A stretch of DNA of 64,000 bases, from NCBI GenBank assembly GCA_029204225.1, contig CM055095.1, positions 42,866,223 through 42,930,222 of the forward strand, read 5' to 3'. The translations under genes and the position numbers were made by a program. The stretch is from Diphasiastrum complanatum (taxonomy: Eukaryota > Streptophyta > Lycopodiopsida > Lycopodiales > Lycopodiaceae). The notes below the pieces were generated by a model, which saw only the letters and a program-made list of their open reading frames with translations, was not told the origin of the DNA and made no database searches. This document shows positions 33,741-45,600 of this stretch, piece by piece; within the stretch, counting starts at the first letter, position 1; every line of letters begins with the position of its first letter.

Positions 33741-34122
33741 CAATGCACCCATTCTCTCATTGTAGGTTCAATGGGACCTGGAAAAAAAAGCTAAATGTCA
33801 AGTAAAGCAAAGGCCAGCATATGTTCTAAATGGACATTTTCCTAAATCAGCGAAAACGATAAATATTTAGAGCCTCTAGCATTTGCACCTTTGAAAGATA
33901 TCAGACTTTGAACTTTATCTGCCTCACCAGTATATAGAAACTATTTTGATCACCGTTCAGCCGGACTTTTGGAGCCATCATTGTTGCAGATGGTTTTAGC
34001 TCGCATCCGTTACCGATCTGCCGAGGGCTGTACTAGACAGTCATCTCCACAGATGGCATGAACATGTCGATCACATTTCCAATCACTCTACCAACCACCA
34101 GAGTTTTTACTGACCTTTCCAT
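33741..34122 (-). pseudogene. PEBP (FT/TFL1/MFT) family pseudogene, exons 1 and 3
   Basis: PEBP proteins of this family control flowering, dormancy and germination. Exon 1 (34122-33928) starts MERSVKTLVVGRVIGNVIDM and continues FMPSVEMTV, an in-frame TAG, YSPRQIGNGCELKPSAT, then FYIL just before a GTGAGG donor. This matches the family start (LVVGRVIGDV.D.F.PSV.M.V.Y....V.NGCELKPS). Exon 3 (33777-33741) lies between CAG and GTAG and reads PIEPTMREWVHW, the SEPTxREWxHW motif; W after E favours the MFT branch. Exon 2 (the MTDPDAPSPS part) is not visible in the 150 bp between them, and exon 4 is not found below. Together with the stop replacing the usual Tyr/His, this makes it a dead fragment. 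Confidence 0.85.
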
Positions 34123-34129
34123 AGGTATT

Positions 34130-34540
34130 GGCTTGTTCAGCTTCTCTCCTTAGTTACAGTCAACAAATTATTCTGAAACAAGTTAATAACCATCTAATTC
34201 CTAGCCGGTCTCCGCAAAATTGATGAGCTGTCTTAAGGGATGAATCAAGAAACTCACCTGCAAGGCCCTATACTGTAGGCAGTCCCAGGAATTTTCAGTG
34301 ACAAGCTAATTCCATTTTTCTCATACAAGCTAAAGTAATGCCTCAAGTGTTCTGCTTGTGGGGACGACTTCATGCTGATAAGGAGAGCCAAAATTTTATT
34401 GTGATGCATATACAAAATTGAACGCATGTTTGAATGACCTAACCTTTGATGCCATAAATCTTGTAAGTCCTTGTGAAATTTGGAATGGACATGAAATGGT
34501 TTGATGACAATCTATGTCAAGGATTTTTCACCGAGTTTAA
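34130..34540. other. Upstream flank of PEBP relic, nothing recognised
   Basis: No clear promoter element, exon or repeat border was seen. Confidence 0.35.
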
Positions 34541-34549
34541 AAATTACAC

Positions 34550-34860
34550 ATGTGACTCACACACCTCTGTGACCCTTTTTCAAGCCATACAAAACTCAAC
34601 TCGTTGAGTAGGAGTGGAACAATGTGACTTCGATCTCAAAAAATCACTTCTAGAACTCTCCAACAATGCAATCACCCTAAGTTGCTAGATCTTGCCCTCT
34701 CCAAAGGAAGGAACCATTGGTACTTTTGGATCACACTCTGCACATGTGCTTCACACACCTCTATGACACATTTTCAGGTCATTAAACACTCAAGAACTAT
34801 GAGTAGGAGTGAAACAATATAACTATGATCTTAAAATCCTATCTAAAACTCTCTAAACCT
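34550..34860. repeat. Degenerate direct repeat, about 190-bp offset
   Basis: Two similar phrases follow each other: TTCACACACCTCTGTGACC with GTAGGAGTGGAACAATGTGA (from 34557), and its variant from about 34748. It is a degenerate duplication of unknown nature. Confidence 0.5.
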
Positions 34861-35470
34861 AGATTGACAATGTTATTTTAAAGTTTTTATCTACAATGGA
34901 AATGATTTGGTGCTCTTTGACAAAAGTCACCAGGTTACGTGCTCTACCTACCTCCAAACAAATGTCAATAACTCAATATAGGTTCAACCATTTTGATTGA
35001 AATCATTTGCACCTAAATCCTTACTCAAGTAGCTTCCAAAAAAGTGCTCACTTGTTTGATTTGGTTCTACCTTAAGATCACAACAAATACTTAAAGTGGA
35101 TGGATCTCACATGTGCCTAATAACAATAGTCCGTATTGTACCTGCAATGAACCAAAAAAATAAACTTTTGCCTGAGTTAGAACAAAAATGCCATTGGAAA
35201 CTAGTCGAGATCACAAAATCCTCTCAAAAGTTGATCTTTTGCTCTCACAAATTTGTATGAAGCACAAAATTGAAAAGCACTTAGATATGGTGCAAGTACA
35301 AGTACAACAACCTCTCACACATGTGGAAAGTACACTTGAAACTCACACACTCCTTTGTACTTCAAATATAGAGGTAATCATTTGGTTAGACTCGTCCTCT
35401 CTCAACATTGATTTTAGCACCAATGCCTTTAACGAAATGGAGAGATCTTGATCATCATCTATGCTCTTAG
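34860..35470. other. No gene recognised; possible Copia internal debris
   Basis: There is an open stretch at 35188-35448, but its protein resembles nothing I know. The next feature suggests that this is internal sequence of a minus-oriented LTR element. Confidence 0.3.
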
Positions 35471-35477
35471 ACTTTCC

Positions 35478-35498
35478 TTTGATACCATGTCAAAAAAT
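35478..35498 (-). other. LTR edge and primer-binding site (initiator tRNA-Met type)
   Basis: The minus strand reads TTGACA followed by TGGTATCAAAGG. This is the usual plant retrotransposon arrangement of an LTR ending in CA and a binding site for initiator tRNA-Met. On the plus strand the LTR would start TGTCAAAAAATC at 35489. Neither its far end nor a partner LTR could be fixed. Confidence 0.5.
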
Positions 35499-35499
35499 C

Positions 35500-36420
35500 A
35501 GAGAATAGGACTCAAATAGATCTACAAAAGATCAATAAGAGTGATTGGCAACTTGGTATGTTGATCTATTTCCAAACTAGCATCCAAAACTAGTCTCTAC
35601 TTGACAATTTCTACACATCCAAGCAAGAATAATCAAAGATAATGATCAAAATCCTTCACACATGTGAAGTACAGCCATATATGGCCTGCTAACAAAAAAT
35701 ATGGTTACTTATCAGATCCTAATCATTCATTCACAAAGAACATGCATAGAGAGTTGAAATCACCAAGGTTGCTCCCAAATCAATGTTTCTCATCATTTCA
35801 AAATGGATCCATCATGGATCAAGTACACAATCATCATAATCTCTCTCTAGGCTACTTGCAGCACACGTGGGACAGCTCATTGTACTCATCCATATCCACT
35901 TTAGATAAGGTCCCACTTATTTTGCCACATCATCATTGGTGGTTAGTGTTGACCTTCTAGATTCCTACAAATTAGGAGATAGGTCCTACAATCTAGGAGA
36001 TTTGACATTTGACTTGTATGAAATCTATAAACATTGGATCTAAACTTTTTACATGATATTTCACACATGTGGATCCACATCGATATCAAAGCATTTACAT
36101 TTACAAAGTAAAAATTGTAAAATCTACCAATATGGACCAATTCCATCAATAACGAGTTGAACTTGAACAATCCGTGTGTCTAAAAGTTAATATTGGTCAA
36201 GTTTGATTGCTTCATGAATTATGTTAAATGATAAAGACCAAATCGCATGTTAGGCATCATATTTGAGAAGATTTGAGTGATAGGCATGGAATTCGAGCTA
36301 TTTGAAGCCAAAGTATATCTTGGTTGATTGACATCAAATTCGATCTATCTTGAGTGATAGGAATAATTTCATCCACAAGAGATTGAATTCGAACAATCTA
36401 AATGTCCTAAAATTGAGATC
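35500..36420. other. Probable LTR-element debris
   Basis: This contains no convincing coding sequence. The segment between the two primer-binding-site-like sequences probably includes an LTR in minus orientation. Confidence 0.3.
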
Positions 36421-36680
36421 GTTTCATGTGCCAAATCCCAAGCTAATAGCAATAACAATGATAGTAAAGGTAAAAGCAAGAAGAGAACAAGACAATCAAG
36501 ATAGCATGTCCATAGAAAGCTACAGATGCAATAAACTTATCAAATCTAATGAAATTCACATAGAATCATAATGAATTTAGGATCTATGCTCTGATACCAA
36601 GAAATGTCGTGCCAAATCCCAAGCAAATAGCAATTTCAAAAGAAGTAAAGGTAGAAGCAAAAATAGTAACATATCCATAA
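36420..36680. repeat. Duplicated phrase beside a second primer-binding site
   Basis: TGCCAAATCCCAAGC followed by TAAAGGTA(A/G)AAGCAA occurs at about 36429 and again at about 36610. The two are separated by ATGCTCTGATACCA at about 36587-36600. The complement of that site, TGGTATCAGAGCAT, is the plant initiator tRNA-Met binding site, so an LTR edge lies near 36604 on the minus strand. The duplicated phrase on both sides suggests a nested or tandem LTR. Confidence 0.5.
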
Positions 36681-38080
36681 AAAGCTAGAAACACAAGGAT
36701 CTCCATAGAATCTCAATAGAAATGAAAGAAATAGTACATAACAATGCAAATGAGCATGGATTCATGTAGATAAGGCACATGAGATCTAGAAAAGGACATC
36801 TCCATAGCCCATATTCACAAGGAGGAAGCAAGAAGCTCTCACTTGCAAATGAGCCAAAAGATCCCAAAAGTGATGTCTCTTGCCTAGTTATAGACAATGC
36901 TCTCACTTAACTAAACATAACTATCTTGAGGGATGATTAGCCCTTGTTAAGTGTTATTTAGACTACATTGGGCCCTTATTGGCCTATTATCCTTATTAAT
37001 TACTTTGGAGGGCCTAAAGAGAACACCACCTTGTTATTAAGGCTAATAGCTCTTGTTGGGCCTACAAAGCTTACATTGGATATTATCTTGCATGTATAAG
37101 CATGGATGTACTAAAAGTACATGACAGATCCACGAGCTTGATTATTCTATGTTAAGTCACAGGGATCAAAATCAAGCTATCTTGTGTGTAGACATAAAAT
37201 CGAATCTACTTAAATATCATAAACACAAGCTTACTCTAAGTTGATCAGTCAATAGGCAATCTTTAGCCATATATGAAGTGGTCATAAGCTCGCTGTGTAT
37301 TGAACAAATTCTTCTTGTTAAAGAATTTACAAAACCATTATGTACCTTTTATTGAGGCCACATGGACATAAGACACCATGATTGTTATCCATTTTTTGAG
37401 TTGCTTTAGTATAACATTTCAATTTTGGTACAATGCCCAATAGTAAAACAAAAATTGTAATTTCTTGACGTTCTACTTTTTAACTGAGGGGTGAAATTGA
37501 TGCATATGAAAATGATTTTACCTTTCACCTTAATGTTCGATAAAAAAATAAAAGAACCGGAGATTTGTAACTTTTGGATCAAGGTTGGGGCTACAAATCT
37601 TTGGACACCTTGATTTGACTGTTTAGTTCTAGAAGTTGTGAACATGCAGTCAATGAACATATTATTAATTGCTATAGGGGGCTAATGAAATCAAAGTGTT
37701 GATGCCCATGTTATAAGGATGGTGAAAAAATACTAGCCTATCACCAATTAATGTTAATGAGATGGGAAATATGGGTGGGAGGTTATAATATGTAAGAAAA
37801 CTATTTTATAATTTAAAATGTATATTGGAAATAAAATGATTTCCTATGAAAAATTGAGACACATACAATTTGTAACTAGGGAAAAAAATTTATAATTTAG
37901 AAATGGTAGAAATGTATCTAGGAAAAGAAGGTTTTCCCTAAATGCAATTGATGCACATGCATTTTTTAACTACGAACAAAGCTTTCCTAATTAGAAGGGG
38001 TCCAAATCCACATTTTAGCTAGAAAAAATCATGTGAATCTAGGAAATTTGACATTTTTCCTATCTAGGAACTAATCAGAA
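36680..38080. other. No gene recognised
   Basis: Probably LTR and decayed retroelement sequence. The end, near 38040-38090, shares the CCTATCTAGGAACT phrase with the sequence at 18.98-19.08 kb. Confidence 0.3.
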
Positions 38081-38084
38081 GTTC

Positions 38085-38375
38085 CTTGTGTGCTACAGAG
38101 GTTTAAATAGCAGTCATTTCATTATATATCCATACATCCAAAGTTTCCTTGGTCTCGAGTTCGAGCCTTCCCTTGGAAACCAAGAAGCATTATATATCCA
38201 TTCCAGAGTTCCTTTGGTCCCAGGTTCGAGCCTCCCCTTGGAAACCAAGAAGCATTATATATCCAAAGCAGTCTGTACTAGCTTCTAAGAATCACAAACA
38301 AGAATCCAAAGCAAAATAAAGCCTCTGATGCTCTGCAACAGTCGCTCCTCACAACAATTTAAACTCCAAACAGCA
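38085..38375 (+). mobile_element. SINE-like repeat with tandemly duplicated box B
   Basis: Two box-B-like segments, GGTCTCGAGTTCGAGCC (38151) and GGTCCCAGGTTCGAGCC (38216), lie 65 bp apart within a duplicated unit that ends AACCAAGAAGCATTATATATCC. The flanks match the 26.34-26.57 kb repeat, which has both box A and box B; box A is missing here. The second box B is close to the tRNA consensus GGTTCGANNCC. Confidence 0.55.
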
Positions 38376-38379
38376 AAAG

Positions 38380-40640
38380 AAGGAAAATTTTGAGGTTCAA
38401 TCTAGATTCCAACGTGGTATATAATTATCTACAAAATCAGAGGTCCTCAAATCCATTTCTCACTTACTTAATTAATGCTTTACTTCTTAATAATTTCTCC
38501 AATGCAAGACATCATACGGGTTTATATGAGATGTCATATAAATTACTACTTGTGTGAATAGACTTGGAATTCGGATAAATTCTGAGGTTAAAGTGTTTCA
38601 ATTTCTTAAACCTAGAATATCTCTTTGTGCATAAATGGATCTCGATGGATTGGTAGTTTCTATCACTCGGGTTGGAAATATTTAAAGGAAAAGTTCTGTT
38701 TGTAATAGAGTGAATCTTTTAGTGAAAGCACTTATTACTGACTTTTCTTGGATTTAGATATTTTCATATATCATCTTTCCAATTAACTTTTATTGAAATT
38801 TATATTTTTTTTAAAAAAGAGGGGTGAAGTGGTTGGATAAAATTCTATTTGGGAATCTGTAGGTTGCATAGTCTTTGGAAGGGAACTAGTCGTGGTATAG
38901 AAATGAGATTTTGATCTGAAAGTAATTTTAGATAGATTTAGAGTAAGATATCTAATTGGTACTTTTTGAATAACATGAATTCACTAGGGATTGTGTGGAC
39001 AATCTGGAACTAGAAAAGATTTGAAATTTGAATCATTATCCATAAGTAGTGTAGTAAAAGGTCAAAGCTAATTCCATTTTGATTGGAATAGAAGTAAGTT
39101 TGATCAACATTTGAGTCTGAGAGTTCTATATTGGGTCAACCTAATCTTAGTTTAAGTACTAAGATTAGAGAGGGGTTGATCTAGTGGGAGAAATTATGTA
39201 ATTAGAAGTAAGTGGGATTGAAAAACTGTTGAGAGTGAATGTTATTTGTCTCAGAGATTTTTCGGATATGTTATTCACTCTTGAGAAATAGAAAATCTTT
39301 TGTAGCTGAGTTACAAGATCTCAATGAGATATGTGAGTAACATATGCGGGTTCTGGAGGAATCTACCAGATAAGAATGTGTTTATGTACTGGGTCATAGT
39401 GAGATTATTCACATATGTGCACAATTAATCTTGTATGAATCTACTGTGTATTCCTAGTTAATAGGGTTATTTGGTGCACTTAACCTAGTCGGCGAACATA
39501 AGCATATGATCAAGTATTGTTTTGACAAATACTTGCAGAGTTAACAAATCTTTGTGTGGAAGATTTATGAATTAACTTATAAATAATTTGGGTAAGGATC
39601 TAAATGTGGTGTCCTACTGGTATAATTGAATTCTTCACCTAGACATTTGAGATTTATGAATCATTGGCAATTAAGTTGAGTAGTTGATTACTCCTGAGTA
39701 AAGTTAATTGGTAAAATGATCAATGTGATGTGGATTCACAAGAAACTGATGGTTTTGATTAATATTGCTTGTAAGACGCATGATTAGTGAATCATTTGGA
39801 TTCATCAGTTAAAATTATGTGCATTGGATATACAGTATTCACGGGATAGAGTATTCCTTAGTTAAGGAATAGACTCGGCTCATTAGTGGTTGTATCCCTG
39901 AGAGCTCAATTAGATAACGAATAATAATGAATCCGAAAATAATAACTGAATTGATTTAGCAAGACTCTGGATATCTAGATTTGATGCTAGATTGTAATCT
40001 AAAGTTTTTTAATTGTATTGAAGAATATTGTCATTTTGATATGCGTTCAGTCTTTAATTACCAGTTGTTTATAGCACGTCAGTTAAAGAATCCTATTTAA
40101 AGAATATTCCTAAATCTAGTATTTTCTTAGTGAAAAGATTTTGGAATGATTCTTATTTTTCCTGAGTTATGTTGGACATATACTCTAGTATTCTTTAAAT
40201 GATTGAGTATAGTTTTGGATTCTAGAAAATTATGATTGTCGAATCATACGAATCTAAATATTTATGATTGACGGATTATAAATAGATACTTACTTATTGT
40301 CAGAGGGTTACAAGGAGTGGTGTTGATGATTATTTCTTTAACTTTGATCTCCTAAGCTAGGTAATATTTCACTCAGTTGGTTCATGTAAGTGTTTCACAT
40401 GAAGGTGATGTTACTATCTTGTGTTGAGAAAATATATCTCTTAGTGTACTTTTCAAACTAGAGTTTGTACTCCAGTGCAGAGATTAACGATTGGAAATAG
40501 GTTTATCTCTGAGTACTCGTTTGATATGAAAGTCAGACTAAGGATAATGATTTTCTTGGTTAATATGGAAAGTTAAAGGAACGGTTCTTATAGTTTTTTC
40601 CTGTTTTGAGGAGCTTCTAAGGATAGAAGCAGTTTAAGGA
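38380..40640. other. Long stretch without ORFs; possible retroelement 3' region
   Basis: No open frame of note on either strand. The plus-strand end has a purine-rich AGGAGGAAGAA (about 40637-40647) directly before TGTTATGGCC, which looks like a polypurine tract next to an LTR start. That suggests a decayed LTR-element body, but I see no protein motif. Confidence 0.35.
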
Positions 40641-40648
40641 GGAAGAAT

Positions 40649-41110
40649 GTTATGGCCATATTCAAGACCGGCCCTCCAATATTCGAGATTATTGGTCACG
40701 CCATTATTTAATTCCATGTCAAGGCCGATTTGTGACTAATTACCTTGATAGGACCCAGACACTCTAATTGAGACATATGGAGTATTGCATGTCTGTGTGA
40801 CAGATATAGGCAGGAGGACTGCATGAAGATATGAGACCTATTTATAGTTGACCTGCATGGGGGTTGCATGGTTTGATGCACATGACTACTCTCTATACAA
40901 TGAGGTAGAGATTCTCCCGTTGACATATTGGGGTTTAGGTTACCAGTTTCTCTCTTCTCCTCTTGTCTCACGTGGCATGGCTTGGGGGTTAGATCCAGGT
41001 TTGATCTAGGATTGGTTGGGCGGTTTGGCTCAATAGTCTCTCTTATGGTGTTCTCCTATCCTCATCTTAGGGGTTGTCACTTAGAGTCATTACACTTCTA
41101 CTTTCGATTA
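40649..41110 (+). repeat. Candidate LTR start
   Basis: It begins TGTTATGGCC after a purine tract. The right edge could not be placed. It ends at or before the Copia pol relic, which starts with a WHFRLGHLNF phrase at about 41119. Confidence 0.35.
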
Positions 41111-41111
41111 A

Positions 41112-41960
41112 TCTGATATGCTTTGGCATTTCAGATTAGGCCATTTGAATTTCAAAAGTATTCACCAAAGTGTCAACTCAGAAACTAGTACAAGATCTAC
41201 CTGTTGTTGACAAGCCAACTTCTCCATGTGAAAGTTGTTTAACCAACAAGTATGCAAGAAGCTCGTTCTTTTCTAACTTAGTTCATACTTCCAAGGGCCT
41301 ACTCGGTCTTATACATAGCGATATATGTGGCCTGATGCGGACTGCTTCTAACGGGGGAGCTCTATACCTCCTAAACTTCATCGATGACTTCTCTCAAAGG
41401 ACTGCAACCTACTTTTTGAAGAACAAATCAGAGGCATTCAAGTTCTTCACACAGGTCAAGGCGTTAAATCAAACTCAAAGGAAGACTAAAATTCTACGCA
41501 CAGATGGAGGGGGAGAATTTATCTCCACAAAATTTAAAGAGTTTTGTAAGGCCAACAAAATACATCAATAATTCACAACAAGATACTCACCTCAGTCCAA
41601 TGGTGTAGTTGAATGGAAGAATCAGACACTTATCGAAAGTGCCAAGAGCATGTTGGCCCATGCCTCTCTTCCGAAGAAATTTTGGGTAGAAGCTGTTACT
41701 ACAGCCGCCTACCTACAAAATCGATCCATCACCAAAGCCTTGAATGGCAAGACACCTTATGAGGTGTGGAAAAGACCAAAATCATCTCTCAAGAACATTA
41801 GAGTGTTTGGTTGCATCGCTTATGCATAAAGCTGGATGACAAAAGCATAAAGTCTATTTTTGTTGGCTACTCCCCATATCACAAGGCATACAAGCTCTAT
41901 AGTCTCGAAACAAAAAAATCCTTCACGAGTTGATGCTCAGCCTCAAATCCATTCAATAAT
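41112..41960 (+). pseudogene. Copia integrase relic
   Basis: The gag-pre-integrase zinc region appears as MLWHFRLGHLNFKSIHQ (about 41117-41165), then, in another frame, PCESCLTNKYARSSF. The integrase core follows with GLIHSDICGLM (first Asp), NFIDDFSQRTATYFLKNKSE (second Asp), and ILRTDGGGEFISTKFKEFC with a stop at 41569. Past it, in the same frame, come YSPQSNGVVEWKNQTL (catalytic Glu of the VxExxN motif), FWVEAVTTAAYLQNR, GKTPYEVWKRPKSS and RVFGCIAYA. All catalytic residues D, D and E can be seen. Only a few stops and frameshifts interrupt it, so it is among the youngest coding relics here. Reverse transcriptase is missing after about 41950. Confidence 0.92.
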
Positions 41961-42059
41961 GAGCATCCTGAAAAACCAGAACAGAAGGCTCAAGGGATCG
42001 AAAAATTCAAGATCAAAGTTTACAAAATTTTTCAATACTGGATCGCCTCAAAAAATTCT

Positions 42060-42480
42060 ATAGTTTTTGAGTCAGTGTATATTATTTCGATACTGTCAGC
42101 GGTCTAAATCCGAACCAACGACTTCACGTTGACAGTCGGCCACTTTGTACATGCATTAACTGTAATGAGGTGGTTGTAATAACTGCAACATAAGGTAGTT
42201 GTAGATATTTTGTAAGATATTATCCTAGAATCTTCATCAGAAAACTTCTCTTGATTTTAAGTTCTATTCAAAAAAATAACTAGCGTTATCACACACAACA
42301 ACTGTAAGCTGAAGTTATCACTTCAAGTGATTGTACTCATTGTTTTGATATTAATCAGAGTGCAATCTTTCAGTCCTACTAATGTATCGTTCTTTGTGCA
42401 TTTGTAAATCTTTTGATTTCAATGTTTTGTTGCTAACTGTGGTGCTTCCAATCCACACACCAAGCTCACTCCCAGCTTCT
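42060..42480. other. Possible Copia LTR remnant
   Basis: The stretch GTTAACTGTAATGAGGTGG and the following AT-rich leader-like sequence resemble a Copia LTR in composition. No partner was found, so the call is weak. Confidence 0.25.
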
Positions 42481-42509
42481 GCTCATTCCCACTAATTTTT
42501 GACACCTTG

Positions 42510-43080
42510 ATCATGTTTTTTTTTCTCATGATCATGAATGCTCTTAATGTTGTGCTTACCCTTTAGGCCCAAAATGTGTGCATCTCTTGAATTCTTGTGT
42601 TGATTTCATTCTCCTCGTCTTCCATTATTTTTTAAGTATTCTATTTTCTTGAAGCAATATTTCCGTATGTATGTACCTAATCACAAGAATAGCACTTGAG
42701 ATCTTTTTTTCACCTTCTTTCCAAGGTTTCTTCTTCATGCATTCACTTGAGGAGTATTCATGCGATGACTATTCTATATTGCCCACCTAGAACTTCAAGA
42801 TATTGAACCTACTAAACAAGACTACTTCATTTTGGGGTGTCTCCATCTTTCTTGTGATCTCCTCTTAGAGAAGTTTCTCATGACAAAATGAAGGCACAAA
42901 TTTCCTCCATGCTTTCTACTGACATCACTAATGGATCATAACTCTTGGGGATGTTGCTTAGTATGGTGTATAAATATTGATACTTTTCAACAGATGCACC
43001 TTTAGCCTACAACTATTTTTTGATTCCTTTGAGCTTGTGCAGATGAGTCACCATGTTGTCACCAATTTGAATCAACATAG
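42510..43080 (-). pseudogene. Copia gag (UBN2-type) relic
   Basis: Same gag as at 6.2-6.8 kb, on the opposite strand. The clearest piece is IGDNMVTHLHKLKGIKK (about 43063-43013). The zinc-knuckle end with IEYLKNNGRRGE is near 42650-42600. A preceding open stretch (43228-43080) reads QFDMPMSMLIQIGDN. Many frameshifts. Confidence 0.7.
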
Positions 43081-43520
43081 ACATTGGCATGTCAAATTGC
43101 CCATCATGCATAGGACCATAAGTAGTTGTACCTCTCACATAGCAAAGAATTGTCTTCACGACCTTCCAATGTGTGCAACACAAAGCCACTATGTTGCTGC
43201 ATGTAAACTTCCTCTTCAAGTGTACCATTTAGAAAAGCGGACTTGATGTCTATCTGATGAAGATTCTATCTAAACAAAGCCGCCAATGCTATCACCATAT
43301 TAAGTGTATTCCATTTCTCTACAAGAGCAAACATGTTCTCGTAGTCAATCCCCTTGCTTTGTGCATGGCCCTAAACTACAAGCCTCACTTTGTATTTCAC
43401 TAAGGTACCATCGGCATTGTACTTCATTTTATACACCCATGACAATTTTCTAGCACAAGTGATTGAAAAGCTCAACAAACAATGGGATGCTCATGATTTG
43501 GTATTGAAGCCTAGAACAAT
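43080..43520. other. Retroelement debris (Copia, minus strand)
   Basis: Upstream gag and possibly pol pieces. Near 43330-43440 the minus strand suggests the RT region phrase for YKMKYNADGTLVKYKV, matching the Copia reverse-transcriptase start (YKxKxxxDGxxxRYKARLV). Confidence 0.5.
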
Positions 43521-43529
43521 GAGAGGTGA

Positions 43530-43720
43530 AGCCTAGAGAGCCAAACAAAGAAAAGTAGAGTTGGAAAAAGCAGAATCAAAAGAAACACCCAAAATGTGAA
43601 TGGCGATTCAAAGGAGCAAGGAAGCCTTGAGGAGGAACAAAGTCAGGGGGAAGACCTATTAGAGACCACACTGAACACTTCCACAATCTAATAGACAAAC
43701 CAATGAAACCATCTTATCAG
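43530..43720 (-). pseudogene. LINE-like RT fragment
   Basis: Nearly identical to about 6030-6205. It includes the minus-strand phrase HILGVSFDSAFSNSTFLC. It retains 14 bases (CAAGGAAGCCTTGA) that are absent from the other copy. Confidence 0.6.
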
Positions 43721-44091
43721 ATGTTTGTGTTGATGACAAAAAATCCACCACAGTTTATATCTTTCACCTTGTTCATGGTGCGATTTTTGAAGAATTTCAG
43801 ATCATTCAGATGCAAAATTGGTTAGAAAGTCAACACAACATACAACATTGCCAATGTAGAAAAATCAGCATCTACTCAATGAAAGAAATGCCAACTCAAT
43901 AAGAACTTGATCAAACATCAAATATATGATAAAATGAAGTTGATGTCCATAAAATAATAGTGCCCTACTGTACTTCCCATGTGAATCCAAAAATAACAAA
44001 ATATGAGCATTCTACACACAAGATTGCAAGATAATATCAAGATAGTGCACCAATGGATAGATGAATCCAGAAGAACTCATGTACAAGGATG

Positions 44092-44095
<4 letters not shown>

Positions 44096-44176
<81 letters not shown>
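44096..44176. repeat. (GA)n microsatellite, about 81 bp
   Basis: An uninterrupted GA dinucleotide run. Long perfect tracts of this sort mutate quickly by slippage. Confidence 0.98.
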
Positions 44177-44177
<1 letters not shown>

Positions 44178-44519
44178 ATAATCTGTTCTCCCATGAATTT
44201 ACACTATATATAGTAGATCCATGTCTCCTTTGGACTTTGGTTTCCCTCCAAGAACTTTCTAGACCTAAAATCCTATCAACAACATGACTAGATTCAATGC
44301 ATCTAACATTCAAATTTGAATGTGTCCAGATTCGACCTAATAACTTTCCCAAACTTTCCAAACGTGTTTATTTAAATGCTTTTAGACTAATATAACTTTG
44401 AAAAGTCAAACTCTAAGTCTAATATGCATATTGGCCTAATATTGACAATATGACTAAACTTGACTAAACTAGTTGAAATCTTTCACATTTTATTGGCCAA
44501 GTAGCAAATAGGAGACAAT

Positions 44520-44885
44520 TGGCTTATCCACAAAAACAGCCAAATACAATGCGTTATGCTCAGCCACTTAGCAATATGGTTGAGGAAAATATTAGAAGAT
44601 ATTGGCATTCCACAAAGTAATCCCACCATGATCAGGTGTGACATCCAAAACGCTATCTAGCTAGCGAAGAATTTTGAATTTCATGCACGCAAGATGGACA
44701 TAAAAATTAAATATCATTTCATTAGATAAAAGTTGCTATCTAGTGAAATAGCCATGGTGCATTGCAGGATATAAGACCAGCTAGCAACATATTTACTAAA
44801 CCTTTTACTGTTGACAAGATGCTAAAAATGGCAGTACTGGTCAAGTGTGCAGATAAACTAGGACTTAAGAGAGAGTCTTGAAATA
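44520..44885 (+). pseudogene. Copia RNase H relic
   Basis: Broken frames show AKYNALCSAT (the EAEYxALxxA motif), then MIRCDIQNAI, a stop, LAKNFEFHARKMDIKIKYHF and IR.KLLSSEIAMVH, and finally NIFTKPFTVDKMLKM. These follow the Copia RNase H order: CDNxSAixLakNPxxHxRtKHIdixyHFirexv...ADifTKpl. It is dead. It ends in the perfect hairpin at 44815-44939. Confidence 0.85.
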
Positions 44886-44939
44886 GATATGTCCAGTTTA
44901 TCTGAACACTTGACCAGTACTGCCATTTTTAGCATCTTG
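44815..44939. repeat. Long hairpin: about 45-bp near-perfect inverted repeat
   Basis: The arm 44815-44859 (begins CAAGATGCTAAAAATGGCAG) is the reverse complement of 44895-44939 (ends CATTTTTAGCATCTTG), with one or two differences and a 35-base loop. It overlaps the end of a Copia RNase H, so the second arm is an inverted duplication of the first. Confidence 0.9.
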
Positions 44940-44944
44940 TTATA

Positions 44945-45600
44945 CGTCGTTTTCATTCGTTAGTCTGTGGGTAGTGAGTCGGGACACACGTCCCCCTTTT
45001 TTTCATAACAAGGACTAAACTTCCATGCAGCGGTACTCTCCAAAATATAGGCTATTTATATGTACTCTACTTTCTCTTCTATGAATAACACTTGCATGCG
45101 AGCTTCTTGGCTAGGTTGGTGTGTGCTCAGCTGACAAATTCTTGTTGGGTTAAGCTGTCGAAGAGGCCATAACATCAATATCAAATTTTTGTCAAAAATT
45201 TGTGAAACAAGCATTTTTCTTGTCCAGGTTTACTTTGTTAAGACATTCAGTTGTCAACAATATATGTCTTTCTCTCACAAATAAGTCATGCACCTGCTTC
45301 ATTCCAATTATTGCAAAATGTTGAAACTCTATTACATTGTGGGTTTTATAATTTTTTTTAGCATGATCTATTCATTGCTTATCAATGAATGCCACAATGT
45401 CTTCAACTCTATTCTCATAATTCCTTTCCTAGTCACAATACAACTTCAACAAAATTGCATAAGTCAAATGAATATGATTTGAAATACTAGTATACAAGGA
45501 ATTATAGTTCTCGATACCCAAGATTTAAATTCAGCTCGTTGTCTAATGGATTAAAAATGTACAATATTATGAATAGAACAATACTCCTCCATACCATACA
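44945..45600. other. No gene recognised; probable Copia 3' region
   Basis: Sequence after the Copia RNase H end. Phrases such as GCATGCGAGCTTCTTGGCTAGG and GTTGGGTTAAGCTGTCG look LTR-like. No gene was seen. Confidence 0.3.

Noticed and set aside
38380..40640. Pararetrovirus or other viral insertion in the ORF-free stretch
   Set aside because: No coat, movement or polymerase motif could be found; no support from the sequence.
44012..44361. ORFs with long Ser-Leu runs
   Set aside because: They are translations of the GA microsatellite.
45288..45482. Short hydrophobic ORF as a membrane protein gene
   Set aside because: AT-rich, short, no relatives recognised, and within retroelement debris.
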